Assembly (NCBI GenBank): GCA_963978905.1
Contig: OZ022256.1
Location: 1,533,501 to 1,597,500, forward strand
Source: Trichostrongylus colubriformis
Lineage: Eukaryota > Nematoda > Chromadorea > Rhabditida > Trichostrongylidae
Direction of reading: 5' to 3'
DNA length: 64,000 nucleotides
Below are positions 22,607-33,200 of this stretch, one piece after another. The notes under the pieces were generated by a model. That model had not been told where the DNA came from. It did no database searches and saw only the letters and a list, made by a program, of their open reading frames with translations. The translations under genes and the position numbers were made by a program. The stretch's first letter is position 1. The number at the start of each line of letters is the position of its first letter.

Positions 22607-22975
22607 GGCCTTATGTCGAACTTTCGCGCGGCCGCTCGCGGCTGGCGGAGCGACGGATTTCTTCGCTCTTGATTGCATTGCGCACATCCCATTCGAAGTT
22701 TTCTTGTTGAGTTAACTATTTATTGATTAGGATTGCTATCATGTAATGTCATGTTTCTTTTACTTTTCATGTCACCACTTTTTACTTTTCATGTCACCAC
22801 TTTGTCTTTCCAGGGTACAAAAGTTATTGATTTCAGATAATAATGAGATAAGCAGCTATTCCTTCAAATTAGCTCCATGGTACCAGTTCCCTGCGATCTG
22901 AGCGGATCGCGGCAAGCCGTGCTGATGGCACCGCGTAAGCGACGCCGCAAAGCGAAAATTCGACTTAAGGCTACA
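22607..22975. repeat. Diverged fold-back repeat, family F
   Basis: GGCCTTATGTCGAACTTTCG near 22610 pairs with CGAAAATTCGACTTAAGGCT near 22955. Inner GCGGCTGGCGGAGCGAC and GGATCGCGGCAAGCCG blocks resemble those at 33850 and 34060. Confidence 0.5.
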
Positions 22976-23096
22976 TCCCCCCCCTCCCTCAGCCATCCAT
23001 TTTGCATACTTTAAGGACCTACATATGCATAGCACCCAACTGTTGATCCAGCTCACTATGAATTTGAGCTGTAGATTTTCGCCATATGACATTATA

Positions 23097-23842
23097 CAGG
23101 GAGTGCCATAAAAAAAAGTAATTTTGCCTACGGCTCACATCTGCCAATTATATAAAACATAGGGAAACGAAAGAGATAAAAGTACTGGAGCAAAATATTC
23201 CCGAAATGTTCCTCTTAAAGCAGGAACAAGCTGTGGCTCCCTACGTTCACCTTTTTAAAAATATGGAGCTTCCATCCGAAGCAGTCGGGCTTCCAAGTAC
23301 CTACAGTATCAAGGTTCGCTTAAAACGGTGAAGCCAGGTTCCGTAGTAGGTCTTTTGTGGGAAGCTTCCTGAGGATTGGCCCTTCGGTTCTTGGAAGTCA
23401 CAGAGCCCCTGCTGCTTGCACAAGGCTGCTATGATCCGAAGAATCATTTTCATGCCCAAATCCGCCTCCGGAGGGGTTTCAGTGGTAACGGCACGTTCTG
23501 GTTCTTGGAAACAAAGGGCGCTGAGAACCTGGAAAAAACGGAATGCTGACGAACACCACTCAGTATAAATCCCCTTAGGTACCCAGAGTGAACGGACTTC
23601 AGCAAGGTTGTGAACGAGGGCGACGAAATTTCGGATTTTGCCCAGTTCAGGTGACACGACTTGTTCATTCTTTCCTCGCTCCCGTTCCTTCTCGTGCAGG
23701 AGGCTGCGACGAAGTATAGTGATAGAGTAAGGTCTGCTCTTGAATCTGGGGATGAAAATACCTCAACAGACTTTGCTGAAGTTCGACTAAAATGGGGTGA
23801 AAGTGGAGGAGACAAAATTACTTCTTTTTTTGGCACCCCCTG
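23097..23842 (+). mobile_element. 746-bp TA-flanked element (copy 1; copy 2 at 62202-62943)
   Basis: The ends are CAGGGAGTGCCA...AAGTAATTTTG and its inverse CAAAATTACTT...TGGCACCCCCTG, bordered by TA. It matches 62202-62943 along its whole length in the same orientation. Frames inside (such as minus 23863-23301) are similar between copies but carry different stops, so it is a non-autonomous or decayed Tc1/mariner-type family. Confidence 0.85.
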
Positions 23843-24599
23843 TATTTGATTGTTATCAGTCAAAGGGTTCCTTGTTTGCCTCTGAATATTTCTTCTGTAG
23901 CCATTTCGACCAAACTGGCTAAGAATGCCTGCTTCGAGTCAAAGCGCTAGAGTGGTGGTTCCAGCTCGCTTACTTTTCTCCAAATTCTGTGGATGTTCGT
24001 CCAGGAGTGGAATGCCCCACTGATCTAGGTTTCTAATGGTGAGCCACTTCGCACCTTCAGTCCCATTTAGTGTGAAATGCAAACAAATTCATAGTGGGCT
24101 GGCATTAAATGGACAGTGAATGTATTCTGCTGCGGAATGATTTAACAGTTACACCATCCAGGAAACGACGATATAGAATGCGTTCCTAAAAAATTCAGAC
24201 AAGTGAGGCAGAGCCGAGTACCACATGACTCCAAGAACATGCAGAGGTGCGAAACTGGGTCGGTGAACGCATCACTTCAGTACCGACATCATTCATGGCT
24301 ACGGTATCGGTGACTTGCAAGCAAAAAGAAATGGAAAAAGCTAGTAAAAAGATTCAAACGGGATAACTCGTGTTAATTTTTTTGAAAGAATGGCTGCTAC
24401 TTCGTGGCCAAAATTGTGAAAAAGTCGGTTTACCGCCCGACCATTCGGCTGTGAAGGGAATGGGTGTTCGAATTCCGCCAATCGAATCATAGTTCTCCCT
24501 TCATTTGAAAAATTTTCTAGCTTTTTTCTCCCACACGCACACACACATGGTGCTCATGTAAACATTTTGCTGTAGACGGTGAAATTTAAACCATACTGA
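23843..24599. other. No gene recognised
   Basis: Nothing supported. A short CA run lies near 24540. Confidence 0.35.
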
Positions 24600-24740
24600 A
24601 TGGCAGAGGGACGAGAAAGACGAGGGGGTTTTTGCGGTCCTATTTCTCGGATTCGACACCGTTTTTTTTCGAAATTTTGCTACTGTAACACTGCTAAACC
24701 TCTACTTTTATATTCCACAATCTGTCAAATCTCTTTGAAG
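24600..24740 (+). repeat. Family A repeat, 3' fragment
   Basis: It shares GGTCCTATTTCTCGGATTC, ACTGTAACACTGCTAA and TATTCCACAATCTGTCAAAT with the right half of family A. Confidence 0.6.
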
Positions 24741-25887
24741 CACATTGCGCGACCACGCAAGGTACAGTAGACTACTTGTCAGTGTTGAAACAAAGGTACC
24801 ACGGCCATCTAGCCGAGAAAAAAGCAGGAGAAACTGGGTTCTTTTCCACCACTCACGCTCCGCGATAATCAGACCAGTCAATTCACTTAGATCCCAGGGC
24901 GCATGTCCATGTTGCACCCTTTTTGCGCCCCATGATGCTCCATCACGCACCACTATCGCTCGGAGTCAAGTCAGCTAAGAAAGTTCAGTTTAGATACCCA
25001 ATAAGGAGCTCATGTGAGCTTGCTGACGTTGGTTTCAATAGGTGTAGCGCCGTGATGGCTCACCGTGGGGATACAAAGGATGTGGAACCTGTAGAGTTAC
25101 TCAGGGATCTACTATAGTCGACTAATCCGCATCCATGTGCCTTTCATCTGTTACACCGCGAGTTTATGAAGGTGCTATGCAAAAGAGCCAGACAACAGAG
25201 ACGGAAAGAAACCAGATATAGGAGAGCTGACGGCTAGGGAGCAGGCAGGGTGGTTGCCTAGAGGTGGCAATTTCGTCCAATCGTTCGATGGGGCGTGACT
25301 TACTGTTTAGTCGCTATCCCGTTATGACTAACCGTCATGCGGCAAAAAAGGTACCGTAGAACCCTGCCAGTTGTTGACCAGTCCTGGATTTTCTTTCTGA
25401 ACCTTTTGCGGCCCAGGCAATGAAGAACTTACATGAAGTCTTTTTCGATAAAAATAATCTGTCATCTTGAAGCTGCCCACATAACGCTTACAGTTCGTCA
25501 TTTCGCACGCCGTCCGGTTGGGTACGCAATTACGTCCATGCTTTTATAATTGCCCATTGTCATCAATACGTAATTGACACTTGAAAATCGACTGACCACG
25601 TATTGCAAGCACCGAAAACTTGCAATGCAAGCGTCGAGATCGTGCGTCCAAGCAATGAACTGTCGTGACGACACAAAAACGCTCAACGACTGGCCCGTGC
25701 GCTTCATTTCAATGGTCGTTATGGAGCGGCCAACCGTCGATGCAATAGCGATGACCAGCGAACTGAAACGTTTCGATTTGTGTTACTGGATTCTGTCCGA
25801 TAGGAAAAGTGCTCTTACGACAACAGATCATGACAATTCAGTTTTTGACGGCATTTGTGAGAAAATCTCGACGTGAACGCTGCTGCG
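24741..25887. other. No gene; family H-like segment near 24890-25130
   Basis: AGGAGCTCATGTGAGCTTG, GGTGTAGCGCCGTGATGG and AGTCGACTAATCCGC resemble parts of family H copies. Frames at 25498-25876 are unassigned. Confidence 0.3.
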
Positions 25888-26266
25888 TTTAAGGAATCGT
25901 GCACGGAGAGAGGATTCTTCGTCACCCTTATATTTAAGTTATATTTACCCGATAAAGGTCGCAGGCAAAGTCTCACGAAAAAAAGAGAATCCGTTTAAGG
26001 TACAGCTCCTCAAAGTGGTGGCCGAGAGGTGGGCATCAGCTTCAATGCCCACCCCGTCGTCCGCGTCCGTGGTAGATGAAGAGTAGAACTGTTTACATAA
26101 CTTTCTGTGTCCGTTATGCGTCACCGACCGCCGCGGATGACAAGGCGGGCATTGCGCCTGATGTCCCACCCTCGTCCATCACTTTGTGAAGCTGAATCTT
26201 AGCCGCATGCGGACATAAATATGTGAGTAACAGCTAAAGTCATTTTTCCCTGCACGATTCCTTCAA
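25888..26266. repeat. Fold-back MITE, family B
   Basis: TTTAAGGAATCGTGCACGG pairs with CCTGCACGATTCCTTCAAA. CACCCTTATATTTAAG and CATAAATATGTGAGTAAC are the next inner pair. Confidence 0.75.
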
Positions 26267-26589
26267 ATAGCAAATAGTGACGATATGTTTTGTTCCCATC
26301 ATGAAAAAATAAGTGAGAAATTTCCAGATAAAGGGATAGTCTATGAAAACTCCGTTAATCCCCTTAAATCACTCTACTAGATACACTACATGAACAAAAA
26401 TGCAGAAAGACCCAGCTCCAAAGCAGCAATTGAAAAGCGGAAGAACAGCAGTTCCTTTCAATCTGTGAAGTTTTGCGCTCAGTTTCCCTTTGCTTCCCGC
26501 CCTACGTCTCTGACCACATGACCGTCGTGTCTTTGATCCCGAGGAGGCCCCGCCTCCCGGAACGCGCACCTCGTCGAACGTTGAATTGA

Positions 26590-26713
26590 GGAGGCTGCCT
26601 ACCAGCCAGATTTTCGTATTTTTTCGGTGAAACTTTGTTGTAGTCTATAGTGTGCACATACAACATAATATAGGGCTAAGAGAACTCCAGTTTCCGTGGA
26701 AGACTCCTTTTAA
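26590..26713. repeat. Family B fragment (right arm)
   Basis: TCGGTGAAACTTTG, ACATACAACATAATATAGGG and TTTCCGTGGAAGACTCCTTT correspond to the right arm of family B. Confidence 0.6.
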
Positions 26714-27138
26714 TAACGAACAGTGGGGATATGATTCGTTTCACCTTTTAATCATATGTACTATACGTATAGTCATCCCTCTCAGGAAGCCAGTGATTTG
26801 TAATGCGTACGCGCAATCGCAAGAACCACGAAATTTCTGCACATCACTGAATGTAATCCAAGATCATCAGACGAACGCTTTCCTTTCAAGTTGCTTGACG
26901 ACCACACCTCCAGAGGCGTCACTGAAGAGCTGAACCCACGACATCTTGTGACAGTCGCAAAATTTTTCGCTGAAGCGCTTCGAAACAGAAAAAAATCACA
27001 AGTTCAGGTTTGGCGAAATCTGTGCGATTTTTCGAGCTTTTCCAGTACATTTTCAATCCATCTTTTTGTATACTATTCTTTCATCCAGCCCACAGTGACA
27101 TACTAAGCACGACACTGGATCTATCGAAGCCCATCCTA

Positions 27139-27645
27139 CAGTAGCGGTCAAAAATATGTATATGCGGTTTTGGACATAACCATAATTTTGGCCGACTTTA
27201 CAAACTCTTTTTTAATAATTTGAAGGCAACTGCTACTCCATGAAAAAAGTATCTTAGCCGAGTAGGATGCAGTGTGAAGGTAATAAGTTATCTATCTGGA
27301 AGCCCTAAAAATGGCCGAACCTTTCAGAAATTCAATTAGCCACAAAGAGCTTATAACTCAACGAAACGAGCCGTTATACAAAAATTAGTGCGAATGAGGC
27401 TAGAACATTATTACCCGTCGTTTGGAATCCCGCCAGCACCGAAGCGCGGTGTTGATCATTTTCAGTGTTTTCAGTTAAATAATTTTTTCCACCTTCACAC
27501 TGCACCCTACTCGGCTGATATACCTTCTTTCACTGAATGACAGTTGTCTTCAAAAAACAAAAAAAAAATTGAACGAGATATGTAACGCTGACCAAAGTTA
27601 TGGTCGAAATCCGGAACCGCATATACATATTTTTGACCGCTACTG
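27139..27645. mobile_element. 507-bp Tc1-type MITE, TA target
   Basis: The ends CAGTAGCGGTCAAAAATATG and CATATTTTTGACCGCTACTG are perfect inverted repeats bordered by TA. Pairing continues imperfectly inwards, for example GAGTAGGATGCAGTGTGAAG against CTTCACACTGCACCCTACTC, so each arm covers roughly 200 bp. There is no transposase. Confidence 0.9.
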
Positions 27646-27769
27646 TATATGTGATGCAAAGTAAATTTCCAAAAAAACAGATAAGAAATAAAATAATAAT
27701 GATAACAGAATAAATAAATAGTGCGTGTAATGATAACAAAATAAATAAACAGAAAGTTACATAAATAGT

Positions 27770-27920
27770 TCCACTCTACGTCCCTGACCTTGGCGGACCA
27801 CGAAGCGGGTATTAAGGCTGGTGCCCCACCCTCTGGGCCACCACTTTGAGGAGCTGTATCTTGGACGGTTCTCACTTTTTCGTGTGAAACTCTGCATGCC
27901 GCCCTTATTAGGCAAATGCA
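27770..27920. repeat. Family B fragment (right arm)
   Basis: GGTGCCCCACCCTCTGGGCC, TTTTTCGTGTGAAACTCTGC and CCCTTATTAGGCAAATGCAA match the right arm; it breaks off where the transposase relic starts. Confidence 0.6.
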
Positions 27921-27929
27921 ATAGTGCAA

Positions 27930-28127
27930 TATTCCTTCAACACTTTGGACTACGCCTTTTGGGAATATCTGAAAGAGAAGGTCTGCGCAACATTTCATCG
28001 AAGTTTGAGTTCGTCAAGGCAGCCCTCCGACGGACGTGGGCAAAACTACCTGAGTCTTGTCATCGAGTCGTACCTCAAACATCTGCGCTCCGTCATTCAT
28101 AATCAAGAAGGTCGAATCGATAAGTGA
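27930..28127 (+). pseudogene. C-terminal relic of a Tc1/mariner-superfamily transposase
   Basis: Across two frames the translation reads LDYAFWEYLKEKVCATFHRS, then ALRRTWAKLPESCHRVV, then LKHLRSVIHNQEGRIDK and a stop. This is the typical end of a Tc1/mariner-superfamily transposase: the (D/N)xLDYxxWxxL block, the AxxxxWxxLP block and the RRLxxxIxxxGGxIx tail. At least two frameshifts separate the pieces. A possible element end, ACCCTGTATATATACC, lies at about 28247. Confidence 0.7.
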
Positions 28128-28261
28128 TGATAACGTAAATATTGTTCAGAATTATAATATAAATATTTATCATCCAAACTTCGATTGTTTTGTTGTATTC
28201 TTGCCAGAGATATTCGCTTTTTTTTTGCGTAACAGTACTCAATGCGTACCCTGTATATATA

Positions 28262-28926
28262 CCGGTAATCATTGCAAGACACTCCGTACAATCCTTTTTG
28301 AAGTAATCGGCAAGGCTAAACCGTACTGATTCCAGTGAAAGCTTCAAAATGATGCTTATCTGTTTGGCTATGTAAAGCTGCTATGATGGGTGAAATTACT
28401 GCTTTCGTCACCAGGTCAACCCTACTCGCTGAGATCATCCATCATCAAACGGATTTACCAGTGACTGCGAGAACACCGAGTGAAATGCAACGCAACAACC
28501 AATGCAAAGGAAAGTAGAGAATGGATTTATATGGTTTCGTTTTCTTGAGGTCATAGTCACCTTCAGCATTTCCGCTCGATTGTTCTTAAATGGGAAAAAT
28601 GTGTCACATCATTCGGGGAGGGCAAGCGGGTGTGTACAATGTCGAATTTGTGCTTTGAGACGTCGTACTCGCGGCGCCATCAGCACAACTTGCCGTATCC
28701 ATGCCGAAGAATTTAAGGAAAAAAACCTTCAGATTGTAATGAGGGAAAACGCAATCGCAAAGACACGTTTTTTGTGAATGAAATGACGAAAACGATTCTC
28801 CGCCCTCCACAGGCCTTACTAGGCCATCGGAAGCCATGTGATCGAAATGTATGGAGAAAAGAATGGGTAGAGTAGGTTAGTAGTTGGCCCATGCCTAGTT
28901 ATGGAGTCGTTTGCCTGATCATATTA
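28262..28926. other. No gene recognised
   Basis: Weak frames only; no repeat boundary was located. Confidence 0.3.
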
Positions 28927-29306
28927 TTAGGTGTATACAGAAGAAATGGCCAAAACATAATTGGCCCTATTCGCTCAAACACAACTTCATTTGTCGAATG
29001 AAAACCATTTGAATCTATAGAATTTTGCCAACAGTCTGGTAAAGAGAATATGCCATCATGATGAAATTTTGGATCGCGAGAATTAATAAAGTCAAGAATG
29101 GCATTTTTACCATGCATGGTATCGGCGAATTTCTTCTGACGCAGGTTTGCATCGAGAACCCGGAAAAAGTGGTGATCCGTCAGGGATAGGTCTGGGGAAT
29201 AAGGGGGCGAGGGAGAGTCTCGATGCCTGACTGCATCAGTTGTTGCTGGGTGCGCAAAACCCCACACTTCGCAAGTCACCCGGCAGAAACTGATGCAATT
29301 AGGCAT
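28927..29306 (-). pseudogene. Mariner transposase C-terminal fragment, left arm
   Basis: About 127 codons within the element, containing the PPYSPDL-type motif with the third catalytic Asp and a tail ending near the element end. The N-terminal two thirds are missing. Confidence 0.8.
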
Positions 29307-29573
29307 CGAGACTCTCCCTCACCCCCTTATTCCTCAGACCTATCCTTGACTGATTACCACTTTTTCCAGGTTCTCGATGCAAACCTGTTTCAGAAGGAGT
29401 TCGCCGATACAATGCAGGTTGAAAATGCCACCGTTGACTTTATTAATTTCCGCAATTCAGAATTTCTTCATGGTTGTACATTTTCTTTACGAGAATTGGC
29501 AAGGTTGTGTAGGTTGAAATGGTTTTTATTTCGAAAATTAAAGTTGTGTCTGAGCGAAATTATGGTGTTGTAA
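29223..29573 (+). pseudogene. Mariner transposase C-terminal fragment, right arm
   Basis: A mirror copy of the left arm with separate substitutions (for example PPYSSDL for PPYSPDL), ending in a stop at 29571-29573. Confidence 0.8.
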
Positions 29574-29615
29574 AAGAAGTGGTCTATTTTGGCCATTTAT
29601 ACCGCATACACCTAA

Positions 29616-30210
29616 TAAAACTATAGAAGAGCGTTATTTCTATGCCATCATTTTCTCGATTTTGCACTGAAGACAATGTATGGCACAATCCAAACGTTCT
29701 ATGTTACCATGAGAATAGGTAAATAAATAAGCAAATGAATAAATGAAAGCACGGATAAGCAAAGGTAAACCAAAAATAAATAAATAGACAATTGAATTAA
29801 TGAGTAAATAAACAAGTGAATAACTAATTAGAGGAAGAAAAGGTAGACAAATATAATGAATAAGCAAAAAATAGATAATGGTTAATGAAACCACAGGTAG
29901 ATAAATAGATGGACAAGTAAGCATAATGTATCAATAGTATATTGATAACTGGTTGTACAGTCATATAATGAGATAGATAAGGAAATAAATGAATTAATAG
30001 TTAATCATGGTCCTGTTCGGCATTTGTGATCAAAAGCAGCATTCATTACCGTATCGCATCTCGTTTCCGTTTTCTAGAATATTCGAAACTCGCAAATTTG
30101 ATTAGCGGTCGCCGTTTATAGCTCTAGCCAGAATATTAGCCTGCCTATTCAGGGCTTCTCATAAGCGACTGACCGGTCCATCGTTCGTGGAGGTGTGGCC
30201 GCCGCGGCAC
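29616..30210. repeat. A-rich AAATAAATGAA-type low-complexity region
   Basis: From about 29710 to 30000 the plus strand is a degenerate run of AATAAATA / AATGAATA units. No gene. Confidence 0.6.
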
Positions 30211-30268
30211 GACATCGCCCTTCGTCGTCTCGCGGGGGCTCTTCCACACCCACCACGTGCCCACACAA

Positions 30269-33200
30269 ATGGCCGGCAACGACCGCTGTCCATGGTTAGC
30301 ACCGCGAAGTTTAGCGCTTTGTCTTCTGTTGCTATTCCATCTGACAACACTGGTTTATTCACAATGTGAAAAAGGTCAGTCATTCCTTTCCTATCATGAA
30401 CTCTCAGACGATTCTTTTCCTTCATTACTGAGATTGCACACTATACATATATGATTGATCAAAATTTTTTCGATGCTACGCTAGCGATGAGGGGAGGGGG
30501 CAACTTGTTGAATACTGTGCAGTTACATCACTTCAGACGAATGCCTGCCGGATTACAAATACATGTGTCAACATGACGTCAATCATGTAAGGGCATGTTA
30601 CTTTCCGACACTCAACATGTTGCCCCCCCCCCCCCCTATCAAATAGCACCGACTCTTGCTTTTTAAGCCCACAAGGGTCGAGGACACCTGCAAAACTCCT
30701 TTCTTGCCATCACAGCTCTTAGCAGTATAGCTCTGAGGATAGCGACATGCAACATCTTCACACTCCCCCGTAATGGGTACTTCAATGGATATATTAAGCT
30801 ATGAAATAACTCAACATTGCTATAGTAGTGCCAAAATCCTTTAGCAAAAATCTAGGATGGGGACACTTGGACCCAGTGGTTAACATATCAAGCACTTCTG
30901 ATATCATCAGTGCATTTTTGTGGAATGTGAAAATCTTCATTTCTTGTGGTGCTGGATGTTTGCGTAACTCTTTCATCCAATGTTTTTCACAAAATCAACA
31001 TCATCATCATAATCTTATCAATTCCTATATTATCATCTTTGACTTCTATTAATTCTCTGAAAGACTATGTAGCGAAGTGAAGGCATCGCATGCTATGGCA
31101 TTAGTTATACTCTCCCCATTCTATGTTTTGTATTTTTGATTTTTTTTTCTCAATCGTTCCACTTTCCACTGGAGATTCGAATGCACTGAGTGAGGGGGGG
31201 GGGACAAACTATTAAATATTAAACTGGTAAAAATGTGTCGTGTAAATACATGTATAATCGCGTAACGGTGATGTCAGTGAGCCTTGCCTTATCGCGAAGC
31301 CTCATTTTCATCTGAATGCATATGAAATAATGTGAGACTTTCAAAATTTCGCTGCGAAATGCCCAAAAAATTTTTTGAGCTTTTTGGACCAGTCATAGCA
31401 CTTTCGCACTATTCAAGAGTTAGATCAGGGTGGGATCAACCAACTCTGCTCCATTACCAGTGATCCCGTGGTAGCAGCAAGTACACATACACCTGAGCGG
31501 TTTTCAAATAGAGTCCCTCAATAAGATCTAAGTTGTACCATTTCAGGCTTGATAAAGGCGCTACGCGTCAGAAGCTTGCCTGTAAGGCTCAAAATCCTTT
31601 TGCAACAACTTTTTCCAAACATCTTTTGGAATAAAACTTCGGAAATCTCACATAGTTTCATACACATTTAGATAATGCAAGTGCTTGTCATTGATGTGAA
31701 GGTACGGCATATCGTACGACACCAATAAGACGCCTTCGACCTCATTAATAAAGTCCCCATTTCAATAGTAAACTCACACCATTCTCCGTATTCATGTTGT
31801 CAAGGTCACTTTTGCAACTGAATGATCCTCCCTGAATTCAACTGACCTGTCAAAGATCGCCCTCTTTCAGCTCACGTTTCACTCTCGCCCCCCCCCCTTG
31901 TCACTTTCGATCTCGTCCTTGAACCTTTCGTTTCGATACGGTTCGCGACATATAATAGTTTTTCGATGAGAAATAACTAGACATCGGCATGAGATCCGTC
32001 CAGAACGCTCGCGTCCCTTCGAGAACAATATAGGAATTCATGAGGAAAAACACACATCGCTTCGGCCATTTGTTCCGGGTGGATCGGAAATAAACGGATT
32101 TACTTCCTATTCATTTCTTAAGCATAATAGCTCAGTAATTGCTATAGATCTTTCAGCTCCCATGTGTCTCTCTGGCTCTTGCCTCCTAGGGGATTAGCTC
32201 AAGAGAAATCATCTAGGGTCCTAATTCGGGTTCAACCTGCACAACCTGGACAATTTCAATGGAAGAGAGAATCACGGCAAATTTGAAGCTTTGCGTTACT
32301 CTCCTCTTTATTAAGGGAATCCCAAGGTTCTGAATGGCCGCGTGTGCCCTGCGATGCGATGCGTGCAAGCTGGGGCACCGTATGTAGTTGGGTCCTAGGG
32401 CGATTACACCGAAAGAAGGTAACTAATATGAGAAGACTAACCCTCTCCTCATCTTTCCGATAATATATTATTTGTCCTGTTTTTTTTCTTGCACACGCTT
32501 TTCTTACGGGGGCAAAACCGACGGGTATGGGAGGGGGGAAGGGAGGGGATTTGCAATTGAGAGCTAGATAGCCGTCAACCGCACCTCCCAGATGCTATAA
32601 TTGAGCTCTCCATCCACAAGAATCTTCAAAGGGGACAGATTCAAGGAATGCGCAGAAACACCAAGAGAACATCGTGGGACCCCCACTCATTCAGTCACCA
32701 AAACGCTTCTCACAAGAAATCAAATGCGCGGCGCATTCTGGAGAGGGATCGATCAACATTGAGCACTAGGTGCTTTTGCTCGAGCCTGTCACCATGATCT
32801 ATAGAGAAGATCCATTCCGTATTTCTATAGGAATTATTCAAATCCTATGGCAATTCCTGAAGCACCGGTCCTCACCGTTTCACACAAGCATTCTCCTTTT
32901 CGGAGGGAGGGGGGGGGGCAACCAATTGTATGTCGACCAGTAACAGAACTTACATGTATTACAGGATCACACAGGTGTATAAATGACATCAAAGGAACGT
33001 TAAAGACATGTTGGTCGTGTAAAGACATGTCACTGTTTAACAGTGACAAACCCCGCCCCCTATTACTATAACAGCACCCAATTTTCCTTGTTGAGCCCAT
33101 AAGAGTCCACTCTATGAACATGTGACGTTCTTTTTTTCGTTTTTCTTGCTACAAAATCTCGAGAATAGAAGCATCTATGAACTTCACACCTCTACGGATT

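Larger units (their letters stand above)
28927..29615. mobile_element. Palindromic mariner derivative: two inverted transposase C-termini
   Basis: TA-flanked ends TTAGGTGTATACAG... and ...ATACACCTAA border a 689-bp element made of two inverted arms with a short centre (about 29223-29285). Each arm codes, towards its own end, for the last third of mariner transposase. The minus arm has SPPYSPDLSLTDHHFF and VLDANLRQKKFADT. The plus arm has SPPYSSDLSLTDYHFF and VLDANLFQKEFADT. Both keep the C-terminal tail. The N-terminal DNA-binding domain and first catalytic residues are absent from both. Confidence 0.9.

Noticed and set aside
22135..22710. Frames suspected of reverse-transcriptase origin
   Set aside because: No YxDD-like motif or other RT block could be read in any frame.
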